This document shows positions 10,484 to 18,221 of a DNA stretch of 18,221 nucleotides, one piece after another. The DNA comes from Silvimonas sp. JCM 19000 (GTDB lineage Bacteria; Pseudomonadota; Gammaproteobacteria; Burkholderiales; Chitinibacteraceae): the NCBI GenBank assembly GCA_001313065.1, contig BBFD01000046.1:1-18221 (forward strand), in the 5' to 3' direction. The notes under the pieces were generated by a model. That model was given only the letters and a program-made list of their open reading frames with translations. It was not told the origin of the DNA and did no database searches. Each line of letters begins with the position of its first letter. The stretch's first letter is position 1. Made by a program: the position numbers and the translations under genes.

Positions 10484-10673
10484 ATGTTTGCCCTCATCCG
10501 GCTGCTGTTTATCCTGGCCGTGATCTTGATCGGCTTTGCCGCGTTTAAATACCAACGCACCCGTGATCGTTACTGGATCAGGGTGATCACGTGGGTGCTG
10601 TATTTTGTGCTGGCGCTGCTGGTGGTGTTTTTTTGGCGGGCTGATTATTCAGCGGGCGATGGGCTACCCATAG
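10484..10673 (+). CDS. Small two-helix membrane protein, function unknown, one frame break
   Basis: The ATG lies 6 nt after the lpxC stop, suggesting co-transcription. The product starts MFALIRLLFILAVILIGFAA, a clear membrane helix, then a charged hinge with KYQRTRDRYW, then a second helix VLYFVLALLVVFF. The T7 run at 10628-10634 breaks the frame; with T6 the second helix continues as F-F-G-G-L-I-I-Q-R-A-M-G-Y-P and stops at TAG 10671, giving about 62 residues. The literal frame runs on to 10873 as low-complexity sequence, which looks spurious. The TAG lies inside a REP-like palindrome, so that insertion may have set the C terminus. I do not recognise a named family. Confidence 0.6.
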
Positions 10674-10710
10674 GGTGGGACTCGGCGTCCCCGTCTACCC
10701 ACCGCCAAAG
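10669..10710 (+). repeat. REP-like palindrome, degenerate copy A (forward)
   Basis: The copy begins CATAGGGTGGGAC and ends with GTCTACCCACC and CAAAG, matching the ends of the better-preserved units at 14865 and 18101 but with a longer, altered centre. It forms an inverted pair with the copy at 10821-10851, and the TAG stop of the small membrane-protein gene lies inside it. Confidence 0.6.
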
Positions 10711-10752
10711 ATATGTGCTCGAACCGTCGCAATTGGCGTCACCGACCTTCCA

Positions 10753-10764
10753 GACATGCATGTC
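10753..10764. repeat. 12-bp perfect palindrome between two REP-like copies
   Basis: GACATGCATGTC is a perfect palindrome near the middle of the 110-bp spacer that separates the inverted REP-like copies at 10669-10710 and 10821-10851. No gene is recognisable in this spacer. It could be part of a composite element or chance. Confidence 0.4.
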
Positions 10765-10820
10765 TTACGCCGCTGAAAATTGCGCGATTGCATCCCGCGC
10801 CACATTGGCGCGTCCAGGTA

Positions 10821-10851
10821 CTTTGAGGGGTGGGTCCAGACCCACCCTATG
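10821..10851 (-). repeat. REP-like palindrome, copy B (reverse)
   Basis: In + orientation it starts CTTTG, has GGGTGGGTC, a 2-nt loop and GACCCACCC, and ends TATG: the reverse complement of the unit at 14865-14895. The 9-bp arms are perfect. It contains the stop codon (CTA on the + strand, 10847-10849) of the HD-GYP gene, so this palindrome closes both the gene and the convergent intergenic region. Confidence 0.75.
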
Positions 10852-12414
10852 CCCCGACTTCTTTTTGCAGTGATTCAAATTGCGGCAGCAGCCGGAAGAA
10901 GGCGTCGACCACGGCGGGATCAAACTGGGTGCCGCTGCCGGCGCGGATGGCGTCCAGTACCTGCTCGCGCGGCCACGGTTGTTTGTACACGCGGGTTTGA
11001 GTTAACGCATCGTAGACATCGGCCAGCGCGGTAATCCGTGCCGCGATATTGATATTCTCGCCCGCCAGCCCACCCGGATAACCGCTACCGTCCCAGCGTT
11101 CATGATGCTGATGCGCAATAATCGCCGCGGTCTGCAAAATCCGCGGTCGTGCATCGCGCAACATGGCGAAACCCAGCGCCGAATGCGTATCCATCACCTT
11201 GCGCTCTTCGGCATCCAACGGCCCTGGCTTGTGCAGGATGGCGTCCGGGATGCCCACCTTGCCGATATCGTGCAGCGGTGTGGCCGCCCGGATAATTTCG
11301 GCATCCTGCTCGCTCATTCCCATCTCGAGCGCCAACAAACCGGCGTACTCCGCCATGCGCCGGATATGGTTGCCGGTATCTTGCGAGCGCGTTTCCACCA
11401 CCTCAGACAGCTGATAAATAATGTCGCGCTGGGTATTTTCGATTTCCGCCGACAGCATCAGGTTTTCATAGGCGATGCTGACATTGCGGCAAAACAGCTC
11501 AACCAGATCACGATCCGCGTGCGACAGGGCCACCGGGCCATCAATGATCAGCAGATTGACCGGCCCGTGCTGTGATTTGAAAAAAAAGCCGATGAAATGA
11601 TCGGGCGCGAATACGCTTTGCTCGGTGGTGATGGCGGCGCGGATGCTGTTGCCAAAGCGCTCATGCTCCACTGTCGATAAGGCCTGGCCGCGATATTGTT
11701 CGTAGCCACCGGTGGCATAGATGACGCGCACATCGTCATCGGTCGACAAGGCCGCCATTCCGCCATGCACCACCACAAACAACGCTTCTTGCTCAAAGAA
11801 CAGCAGCGATTGCAGCTGCTCCAGCACGCCTTGGGCAAATTGCACGATGGACTGCTGCTGGAAGATGGTGCTGGACGCATCAATCACCTTGAGCAGGCCG
11901 CGCCGATTGGCCTCGAGCATGCGTTTTTTTGCTGCTCGATCAACATGATGTCGTTGTACGAGCGCAGCGTACCCAGTACCGCGGTGAACAACTTGTCGCG
12001 CGTCAGCTCGGTTTTGGCTTTGTAATCATTGATATCGTAGCTTTCGATAACCTGGCGCTCGGGCGCCACGCCGGGCTGGCCGGTGCGCAAGATAATGCGG
12101 ATATGCCGGTTGCGCAGGTCTTCGCGAATGGCACGCGCGACGCGCAGGCCAGCGTCTTCGCTTTCCATGACCACATCGAGCAAGACCAGCGCGATGTCAT
12201 CCCGCGTGCGCAAAAAAATCGAGCGCCTCGTTGCCGGAATAACAAGACAGCAAATTGAGCGGGCGGCCTAGAAAATTGATATTGGCCAGTGCCAGCCGGG
12301 TGACGTGATGGATGTCGGGCTCGTCGTCGACGATCAGCACATTCCAGGCTCCAGCGCAGGCGCTTCAGTCGCCGCGTCGTCGTCGTCAATTAACCAGTCA
12401 TCTTCTTGTGACAT
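10847..12414 (-). CDS. Response regulator: receiver, DUF3369, HD-GYP domain; three frame breaks
   Basis: This is a predicted two-component output protein that degrades cyclic di-GMP. The ATG at 12414 is preceded by AAGGGGGC. After an acidic leader (MSQEDDWLIDDDD) comes a receiver domain: NVLIVDDEPDIHH with the acidic pocket, phospho-acceptor Asp in VLLDVVME, Thr in ILRTGQPG and Lys in DYKAKTELT. The middle segment beginning LEANRRGLLKVIDAS fits DUF3369. The C-terminal domain has HDIGKVGIPD, HHERWDGSGYPGGL and ADVYDALTQTRVYK, the full set expected of an active HD-GYP phosphodiesterase. Corrected length is about 521 residues. Breaks lie near 12347 (CCTGG for CCCTGG on the coding strand) and at the runs 12212-12218 and 11924-11930. 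The 8-base run at 11580-11587 probably adds one Phe in frame. No sensor kinase is adjacent. Confidence 0.88.
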
Positions 12415-12422
12415 GCTGCCCC

Positions 12423-12467
12423 CTTGTTATGACAAGAGTATAGATAGAAACAGCAGTCAGAAAACAA
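12423..12467 (-). promoter_or_regulatory. Candidate promoter and small inverted repeat upstream of the HD-GYP gene
   Basis: On the - strand a TATACT -10 hexamer (12437-12442) stands 19 nt after TTGTTT (12462-12467), a long but possible spacing. Just downstream, CTTGT-CATA-ACAAG (12423-12436) is a perfect 5-bp inverted repeat in the leader and could be an operator. This would let the HD-GYP gene be transcribed independently of the exporter gene upstream. Confidence 0.35.
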
Positions 12468-12487
12468 GCGCCATCGGGCGTGGGTGC

Positions 12488-13380
12488 TTACTTGTTGCCG
12501 GCGGTCTTACGCTGGCCCAGCACAATCAGCGCCACGCCGGCCAGAATGACCAACATACCAAGGACCAAGGGCAAGCTGACCTGTTCGCCCGCAAACACCG
12601 CGCCCAGGCCCACCGCCACCACGGGGTTCACATAGGCATAGCTGGTGGCCAGCGCCGGGCGTGAATGCGTAATGACGTAGACAAACGCGCTATAGGTGAT
12701 GATGGAGCCGAACACGATCAGATAGAGCAGCGCCAGCCAGCTTTGCGTGGGGACATGCATGGGCCAGCTTTCGCCATGGATGGCCGCCATCGGGATCAGA
12801 CAAGCGCCGCCGCCCAGCATCTGCACCGCCGCCGAGGTGCCGACCGGCATGTCCAGCCGTCGCTGCAGGATGGTGGCAAACGACCAACTGGCGGCGGCAA
12901 TGACCACGATAATCACGCCCACCGGGTTGGCTGCGGCGCGCAGATCAAGATTGAGCAAGGCCACGCCGGCAAAGCCCAAGCCAACGCCTATCCATTCAAT
13001 CACCCGCGGACGGGTGCCAAACAGCCAGCCAAACAGGATGGCAAAAAAATGGGCCCACTGGCTACCACCAGTGCGGCGATGCCGGACGGCACCGACTGCT
13101 CGGCCACGCAGACAAAGCCGTTGCCGACGCTCATCATCATAAAGCCGATGATCACGCCATTACGCCACTGTCGCAGCGTGGGCCACGGCGCGCCGCGCCA
13201 ACGCAGCCAGGCCAGCAAAATGGCGCCGGCACTCAGGTTACGCACCGCTGAAAGCAGCAACGGCGGAATGCCTTCCAGCCCGATGCGTATGCCCAGATAG
13301 GTGGAACCCCACACCACGTACACGATGGCCAGGCACAGCAACAACAAGGTGGGATGAACAGCGGGGCGGGTATCGGACAC
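12488..13380 (-). CDS. DMT-superfamily (EamA, YedA-like) transporter, one frame break
   Basis: This is an inner-membrane drug/metabolite exporter with about ten helices in two EamA halves; its substrate cannot be told. The GTG start at 13380 gives V-S-D-T-R-P, then the first helix and the VVWGSTYLGIRIGLEGIPPLLL motif typical of YedA-like proteins, AILLAWLRWRG and VASGPIF. The second half starts WIGVGLGFAGVALL and includes SWSFATILQRR, YLIVFGSIITYSAFVYV and SYAYVNPVVAVGLGAVFAGE. The length is about 296 residues after correction. The frame breaks at the 7-base A run (+ strand 13043-13049); reading five bases gives G-P-I-F-A-I-L-F-G-W-L, the family pattern. No clear Shine-Dalgarno supports the GTG, so the start is uncertain. 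Its stop is 73 bp upstream of the HD-GYP gene, and it is divergent from hslU. Confidence 0.85.
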
Positions 13381-13528
13381 GGCGGTAGCAGTCAGGCAAG
13401 GAGCTGCCCATCATGCCAGCCTGGCGCCGCGGCTGCACGCCACAGCCGACCTTGAAAATCGCCGTCACAGCCTGAACCTTGAAGGCTATCGCTGCCTCCG
13501 CTGCAGCCAAATCTGCCTGGAATTCCTG

Positions 13529-14859
13529 ATGACCACCATGACGCCGCACGAGATTGTCCACGAGCTGGATAAACACATAGTGGGCCAGCACGACGCCAAA
13601 AAAAGGCCGTGGCAATCGCCTTGCGCAATCGCTGGCGCCGCCAGCAAGTGGCTGAGCCGCTGCGCCACGAAATTACCCCCAAGAACATCCTGATGATCGG
13701 ACCCACCGGCGTGGCAAAACCGAAATCGCCCGTCGCCTGGCGCGGCTGGCCGATGCGCCGTTTATCAAGGTGGAAGCCACCAAATTCACCGAAGTGGGTT
13801 ATGTCGGCAAAGACGTCGACAGCATCATCCGCGATCTGATCGAAGTGGCGGTTAAAGGCGCGCGTGAACGCGCCATGCAGCGTAATCGCGTGCGCGCTGA
13901 GGACGCCGCCGAAGACCGCATCCTCGATGTGTTGGTGCCCGGGCCACCCAAGGGCCCGTTTGCGCCCAACCCGCAGCAAGACGAAGCGGGCCGCGAGACC
14001 CGGCAGAAATTTCGTAAAAAAGCTGCGCGAAGGCGAGCTCAACGATAAAGAAATCGAAATCGAAGTGGCCGCCGCTGCACCCACCATGGACGTGATGGGC
14101 CCGCCGGGCATGGAAGATTTCACCAGCCAGTTGCAAGACATGTTTAAAGGCGCGATGGCGGGCAAGACGCAAAAGCAGAAGCTGAAGATCAGCGAAGCAA
14201 TGAAGCGACTGACCGATGAAGAAGCCGCCAAGCTGGTGAATGAAGAAGACGCCCGCGCCGAAGCGCTGCGCTCGGTGGAGCAGAACGGCATCGTGTTTAT
14301 CGATGAGATCGACAAGGTGACCAGCCGCGCCGAAGGCAGCGCCGGCGAAGTCAGCCGCCAGGGCGTACAGCGCGATCTGCTGCCGTTGGTGGAAGGCACC
14401 AGCGTGAGCACCAAGTACGGCATGGTCAACACCGATCACATTCTGTTTATTGCATCGGGTGCGTTCCATCTGGCGCGGCCGTCTGATCTGATCCCCGAGC
14501 TGCAAGGCCGCTTTCCGATTCGCGTTGAGCTGGAATCGCTGTCTGTGGATGACTTCAAACGCATCCTGACTCAAACGGATGCCTGTCTGGTCAAGCAATA
14601 TCAGGCGCTGATGCAAACCGAGGGTGTGGCGCTGACGTTTAGCGAAGACGCCATCCAGCGCATTGCCGAAATTGCGTGGCAGGTGAACGAGCGCACCGAA
14701 AACATCGGCGCGCGACGCTTGTCGACCGTGCTGGAAAAGCTGCTGGAAGATTTGTCGTACGAGGCCAGGACCGGCGCCGTAACACTGGACGCCGCCGCCG
14801 TCAGCGCCAAACTGGGCCCGCTGGTGGGCAACGAGGATCTGGCGCGGTTTATGTTGTGA
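13529..14859 (+). CDS. hslU: ATP-dependent protease ATPase subunit HslU, three frame breaks
   Basis: HslU is the AAA+ unfoldase that feeds substrates to the HslV peptidase. The ATG at 13529 (or 13538) starts [20 protein letters not shown]. Order of motifs: ALRNRWRR, Walker [17 protein letters not shown] after correction, [14 protein letters not shown] with the pore GYVG loop, the intermediate I-domain with [12 protein letters not shown], Walker [10 protein letters not shown], sensor 1 region FIASGAFH, sensor 2 NIGARRL, and the C-terminal tail DLARFML that docks into HslV. The corrected length is about 442 residues. Breaks are A7 at 13598-13604 (A5 gives [10 protein letters not shown], aligning exactly with the family), a lost G near 13713 and A6 at 14016-14021. 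No hslV precedes it; upstream is 148 bp, then a divergent exporter gene. Confidence 0.94.
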
Positions 14860-14864
14860 TGCCC

Positions 14865-14895
14865 CATAGGGTGGGTCGAGACCCACCTTCCAAAG
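14865..14895 (+). repeat. REP-like palindrome, copy C (forward)
   Basis: A well-preserved unit: CATAGGGTGGGTC, 2-nt loop GA, GACCCACC, then TTC and CAAAG. It begins 5 nt after the hslU stop and forms an inverted pair with the copy at 14933-14962. Its position makes it a candidate 3'-end stabiliser or terminator-like structure for the hslU transcript. Confidence 0.75.
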
Positions 14896-14932
14896 TTGCC
14901 AAAGAAGCATGCAATGGCAAATCTCTCAGCGG

Positions 14933-14962
14933 CTTTGACGGTGGGTCTAGACCCACCCTATG
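14933..14962 (-). repeat. REP-like palindrome, copy D (reverse)
   Basis: In + orientation it reads CTTTG, then GGTGGGTC, TA, GACCCACCC and TATG, the reverse complement of copy C. The spacer between C and D contains TTGCCA (14896-14901) and TGGCAA (14915-14920), a further 6-bp inverted repeat. The whole 98-bp C-D unit resembles a REP doublet (BIME-like). Confidence 0.75.
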
Positions 14963-14992
14963 CCACCAATTTTTCCAGCGTGAGCTGCGATG

Positions 14993-15023
14993 CATAGGGT
15001 GGGTCATGACCCACCCACCAAAG
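14993..15023 (+). repeat. REP-like palindrome, copy E (forward)
   Basis: The unit reads CATAGGGTGGGTC, AT, GACCCACC, then CAC and CAAAG. It is the third copy within 160 bp downstream of hslU, in the same orientation as copy C. Confidence 0.72.
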
Positions 15024-15087
15024 CCAGCAATCAGAACGCCAAGGGTTGCGGGTTTCATCCACGGGCTTCAACGTTCCTCATCCGCGT

Positions 15088-15125
15088 AAAAAAAAGGCGA
15101 TGCCGCCACGGCATCGCCTTTTTTT
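15088..15125. terminator. Strong bidirectional intrinsic terminator
   Basis: A perfect 10-bp GC-rich stem (GGCGATGCCG at 15096-15105 and CGGCATCGCC at 15109-15118) closes a 3-nt CCA loop and is flanked by eight A (15088-15095) and seven T (15119-15125). It can end transcripts from hslU on the + strand and from ubiK on the - strand. Confidence 0.92.
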
Positions 15126-15220
15126 ATTGCAAGCGCCACTTCAGGGCATTACGCGACTGACCGTCCAGATGATCAACCGCGCAGCCCGTCCTGCGCCGAA
15201 TTTGTGCTTAAGAAACAGCC

Positions 15221-15484
15221 TTACAGGCTGTCTTGCGGGTTACCGCCAGTCACGCGTTGTTCCAGTTCCAGAATACGGGCTTCCAGTGCCGCCAGTTTTT
15301 TTCGCGGCTGCGGGCCAGCACTTCTTGCTGGATATCAAATTCTTCGCGCGTGACCAGATCCATCTTGTTAAACGCCGTGCTCATCATGGCGCGCACGTTC
15401 TTTTCTACGTCTTTGGCCGGGCTGTTGGCGATGGCATCGGAAATGCGGCTGGCGATGTCGTCAAAAAAACTTGTCTTTCAACAT
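15221..15484 (-). CDS. ubiK: Ubiquinone biosynthesis accessory factor UbiK (YqiC/BMFP family), two frame breaks
   Basis: UbiK is a small coiled-coil accessory factor that acts with UbiJ in aerobic ubiquinone synthesis and can associate with membranes. The ATG at 15484 follows a GGAG at 15493-15496 (- strand). The corrected product is about 86 residues: MLKDKFFDDIASRISDAIA, then SPAKDVEKNVRAMM, DLVTREEFDIQQEVLARSREK and the C-terminal coiled coil LAALEARILELEQRV. This aligns well with E. coli YqiC ([22 protein letters not shown]). Breaks: the 7-base run at 15463-15469 (six give D-K-F-F-D-D) and the 7-base run at 15296-15302 (five give R-E-K-L-A-A-L). It is divergent from glnK, a frequent betaproteobacterial arrangement. 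Confidence 0.88.
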
Positions 15485-15557
15485 GATGGTTTCTCCGGGT
15501 TTTTTTGCTGGATTTTTTTTGCAGTGTAGCAGACGCGCCGCGCTGATGGCGGGCTGA

Positions 15558-16109
<552 letters not shown>

Positions 16110-16129
16110 TAAGGGAAGGAGATGCCCCG

Positions 16130-17584
16130 ATGAAAAAAAACTATTTGCAATGGTCGCGTTGCTGGGCGCCATGTTTGTGGCTGCCCCCGGCTTTGCCGAC
16201 GATGCTTCAGCGCCTGCCGCGTCTGATGCTGCGGCCGCTATCGCGTCCGACGCATCTGCCGCTGCACCGGCGCCGGCTGCCGCTGTTGTTGCCTCTGATG
16301 CTTCTGCAGCCGCTGCGGCGCCTGCTGCCGCACCGGCACCGACTGCGCCGTTCTCGGTTGATTCGTCCAAGATCAGCGGTGGCGACACTGCATGGATGCT
16401 GACCTCCACCGCGCTGGTGCTGTTCATGACCATCCGGGCCTGGCGCTGTTCTATGCCGGCATGGTGCGCAAAAAGAACGTGCTGGCCACCGTGATGCAAA
16501 GCTTTGCCATCACCGCGCTGATCACCGTGATCTGGGTCGTGATTGGTTATTCGCTGGCCTTCACGCCGGGCAATAGCTTTATCGGCGGCTTCTCCCGCGT
16601 CATGTTGTCTGGCATGGCCTATGTGAAGGGCGCGTCGGCTACCACGCTGACCGTCAGCCACCTGGCACAGTCGATCCCGGAATCGGTGTACATGGTCTAT
16701 CAAATGACCTTTGCCATCATCACCCCGGCGCTGATCTGCGGTGCATTTGCTGACCGTATGAAGTTCTCTGCCATGTTGGTGTTCATGGGCGTGTGGTCGA
16801 TCATCGTGTATGCACCGATTGCGCACATGGTGTGGGAACCGACGGGTTGGCTGGCCACCGCTGGCATCCTTGATTTTGCTGGTGGTACGGTCGTACACAT
16901 CAACGCCGGTGTAGCTGGCCTGGTTTGTGCTTTAGTACTGGGCAAGCGTGTCGGCTACGGCAAGGAAGCCATGGCACCGCACAATCTGGTGCTGTCGCTG
17001 ATCGGTGCTTCGATGCTGTGGGTGGGTTGGTTCGGCTTTAACGCCGGCTCCGCACTGGCTGCTGATGGCCGCGCCGGCTTCGCATGATGACCACGCAAGT
17101 TGCAACTGCCATGGCCGCACTGGCATGGATGTTTGCCGAGTGGATCGCCAAGGGCAAGCCTTCGGTACTGGGCATCATCTCTGGCGCCGTTGCAGGTCTG
17201 GTTGCCATCACCCCGGCTGCTGGTTTTGTGGGCGTGGGCGGTGCGTTGATCATCGGTTTGCTGGCGGGTGTCGTTTGCTTCTGGTCCGCAACGTGGCTGA
17301 AACACAAACTGGGCTACGATGACTCCCTCGACGCATTCGGTGTGCACGGCGTGGGTGGTATCCTGGGTGCGGTGTTGACCGGTGTGTTTGCGGTAAAAGA
17401 TATCGGCGGTGTGGATGGCAACGTGGTTCTGCAGATCAAGGGCGTGCTGTGCACCCTGATCTACAGCGGCGTGCTGACCTTCGTACTGCTGAAGATTATT
17501 GATGTTGTGATGGGCCTGCGCGTAACTGAAGAAGAAGAACGCGAGGGTCTGGATGTAACCCTGCATGGCGAGCGCGTGGAGTAA
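16130..17584 (+). CDS. amtB: Ammonium transporter AmtB, three frame breaks
   Basis: AmtB is a trimeric inner-membrane ammonium channel. AAGGAG at 16116-16121 precedes the ATG by 8 nt. The N terminus is a signal peptide (M-K-K-L-F-A-M-V-A-L-L-G-A-M-F-V-A-A-P-G-F-A), followed by a roughly 50-residue Ala/Pro/Ser/Asp-rich segment and then GDTAWMLTSTALVLFM, where the Amt fold starts. Further marks: PGLALFYAGMVRKKNVL, AFADRMKF, WSIIVYAPIAHMVW with the pore His region, FAGGTVVHINAGVAGLV, WVGWFGFNAGSAL, DAFGVHGVGGILGA with the second pore His, and the C-terminal GlnK-contacting tail. Corrected length is about 484 residues. Breaks: A8 at 16133-16140, a lost C near 16434 (M-T-I-P-G-L) and a lost C near 17083 (A-G-F-A-M-M-T-T-Q-V). 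It is 27 bp from glnK, in one operon. Confidence 0.95.
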
Positions 17585-17708
17585 GTCGTAGCGCGGCGGA
17601 TTGCGGCAAGTTCGGTTGCCGGGGGTTCGCTGCGGTATGCGAGGCGTGTTAGCTGGTTTGTAAATATATGCAGGTGGGTTTATCCCAAAAGAGCAGAGTC
17701 GTACCTTC

Positions 17709-17735
17709 ACCCGCCGCAAGGCGGGTTTTTTTTTT
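17709..17735 (+). terminator. Intrinsic terminator of glnK-amtB
   Basis: A stem of CCCGCC and GGCGGG (plus an outer A-T pair) closes a GCAA tetraloop and is followed directly by ten T. It lies 125 bp after the amtB stop; the stretch between holds no recognisable gene. Confidence 0.93.
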
Positions 17736-17739
17736 GCAG

Positions 17740-17939
17740 CTGTTGGTCGATTCTGGCGAGGCATTTTGCAGCCCGGCGGTGCTCGGAATGCGCACGTACA
17801 AAGACGTACGTTACGCTTCCTGCGCTCCGGCGGTCTTTGCTCTGTTGGTCGATTCTGGCGAGGCATTTTGCAGCCCGGCGGTGCTCGGAATGCGCACGTA
17901 CAAGGACGTACGTTTACGCTTCCTGCGCTCCGGCGGTCT
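17740..17939. repeat. 102-bp tandem duplication, each unit containing an imperfect palindrome
   Basis: Two nearly identical copies start at 17740 and 17842 (CTGTTGGTCGATTCTGGCGA in both), period 102 bp. They differ by an A/G change in the central loop, one extra T after the palindrome core and divergent last bases. Each unit has ACGTAC, a 6-nt loop and GTACGT at its centre, with weaker complementarity extending about 20 bp outward (GGAATGCG against the reverse complement of CGCTTCC). Open frames cross it on both strands (for example R-T-Y-K-D-V-R on + and Y-V-R-I-P-S-T on -), but they repeat with the DNA and have no start context. I read it as a non-coding dispersed repeat. Confidence 0.75.
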
Positions 17940-18100
17940 GCAAACTGCCTGCGCCATAATTCGACCCGATGCGGCTTTGCGGGTACGCAATGCGCTGCGC
18001 TGTTGCGAGGCGGAGGGCTTGGCTGCGCCTTTGCCCTTTGGCGGGGCGCTGCGCTGCCGCTTGGTGATGCGCTGATCTGTCGCGGGCTGGGTGGGGCTGG
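17940..18100. other. Non-coding GC-rich stretch between repeats
   Basis: I see no credible gene here. The motif GCGCTGCGCTG occurs twice, which together with the flanking palindromes suggests degraded repeat material rather than coding DNA. Confidence 0.5.
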
Positions 18101-18130
18101 ATAGGGTGGGTCTGGACCCACCACTCAAAG
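18101..18130 (+). repeat. REP-like palindrome, copy F (forward)
   Basis: The unit reads ATAGGGTGGGTC, TG, GACCCACC, then ACT and CAAAG, the same layout as the copies after hslU, about 3.1 kb away. Confidence 0.72.
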
Positions 18131-18193
18131 CCAAAGAGAAGAATGCAGAGGATGCGCGCCTGCGGCCGGTTCTGCCGGGTGCGCAAGCATGAT

Positions 18194-18221
18194 GGGTAGG
18201 GTGCGTTACCCGTAGGGCAAC
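18194..18221 (+). repeat. Partial palindromic element of a second type, cut by the window end
   Basis: GGGTAGGGTGCG followed by TTACCCGTAGGGC is an imperfect palindrome resembling the GTAGGGTGCG repeats seen in many proteobacteria. It differs from the GGGTGGGTC family and runs to the window edge, so its extent is unknown. Confidence 0.4.

Noticed and set aside
13413..13475. Remnant of hslV upstream of hslU
   Set aside because: None of the three frames resembles HslV, whose N terminus has a recognisable catalytic Thr motif and whose C terminus is conserved.
15215..15231. ACAGCC-N5-GGCTGT dyad at the ubiK stop as a terminator
   Set aside because: The stem is only 6 bp, overlaps the coding end and has no T run; the strong terminator at 15088-15125 serves this strand.
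17740..17939. CRISPR array
   Set aside because: There are only two units of 102 bp with no variable spacers between short repeats and no cas genes nearby.
16955..18124. 389-codon open frame on the - strand over the amtB 3' end and the tandem repeats
   Set aside because: It crosses the amtB gene and terminator and encodes the repeat units twice; composition and context argue against a protein.

Overview
The window is about 18.2 kb of GC-rich DNA from the chromosome of a Gram-negative bacterium. The protein sequences and gene order fit a betaproteobacterium, plausibly of the Neisseriales, though I could not test the placement. Evidence for this is a dcw cluster ending in ftsA-ftsZ-lpxC, an AmtB with an Ala-rich N-terminal stretch, and a ubiK / glnK-amtB neighbourhood.

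Layout. (1) 1-9315, + strand: the 3' part of the division and cell wall (dcw) cluster, murD (5' end missing)-ftsW-murG-murC-ddl-ftsQ-ftsA-ftsZ, tightly packed with start/stop overlaps. It carries the last cytoplasmic steps of peptidoglycan precursor synthesis, the lipid II stage, the septal glycosyltransferase and the core divisome. (2) 9316-10673, + strand: a hairpin-bearing gap, then lpxC (lipid A synthesis) and a small two-helix membrane protein. (3) 10847-13380, - strand: a DMT/EamA-type exporter followed by a receiver-DUF3369-HD-GYP response regulator (c-di-GMP turnover). (4) 13529-14859, + strand: hslU, without hslV next to it. (5) 14860-15220: a cluster of REP-like palindromes and a strong bidirectional terminator. 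(6) 15221-15484, - strand: ubiK. (7) 15485-17584, + strand: the nitrogen-control operon glnK-amtB with a good sigma-54 promoter and two candidate NtrC sites, ended by a textbook terminator. (8) 17585-18221: non-coding, with a 102-bp tandem duplication and more REP-like palindromes.

The most striking property is that almost every gene except lpxC is broken by single- or double-base indels. I count about 28 frame breaks in 16 genes. They follow a strict rule: apparent losses are always one base from a G or C run (CC to C, GGG to GG), and apparent gains are always in A or T runs whose expected length is 5 or more (+1, +2, and in three places an in-frame +3). Each break is repaired by one small edit that restores a conserved motif. 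This is best read as homopolymer-length error in the sequence rather than gene decay. Genes are therefore annotated as intact CDS spans, with the break positions given.

The main non-coding novelty is a family of about 31-bp palindromes (six copies). Four form two inverted pairs, and one pair supplies the TAG stop codons of two convergent genes. I see no RAYT transposase, CRISPR, tRNA or rRNA, prophage or defence system in the window.
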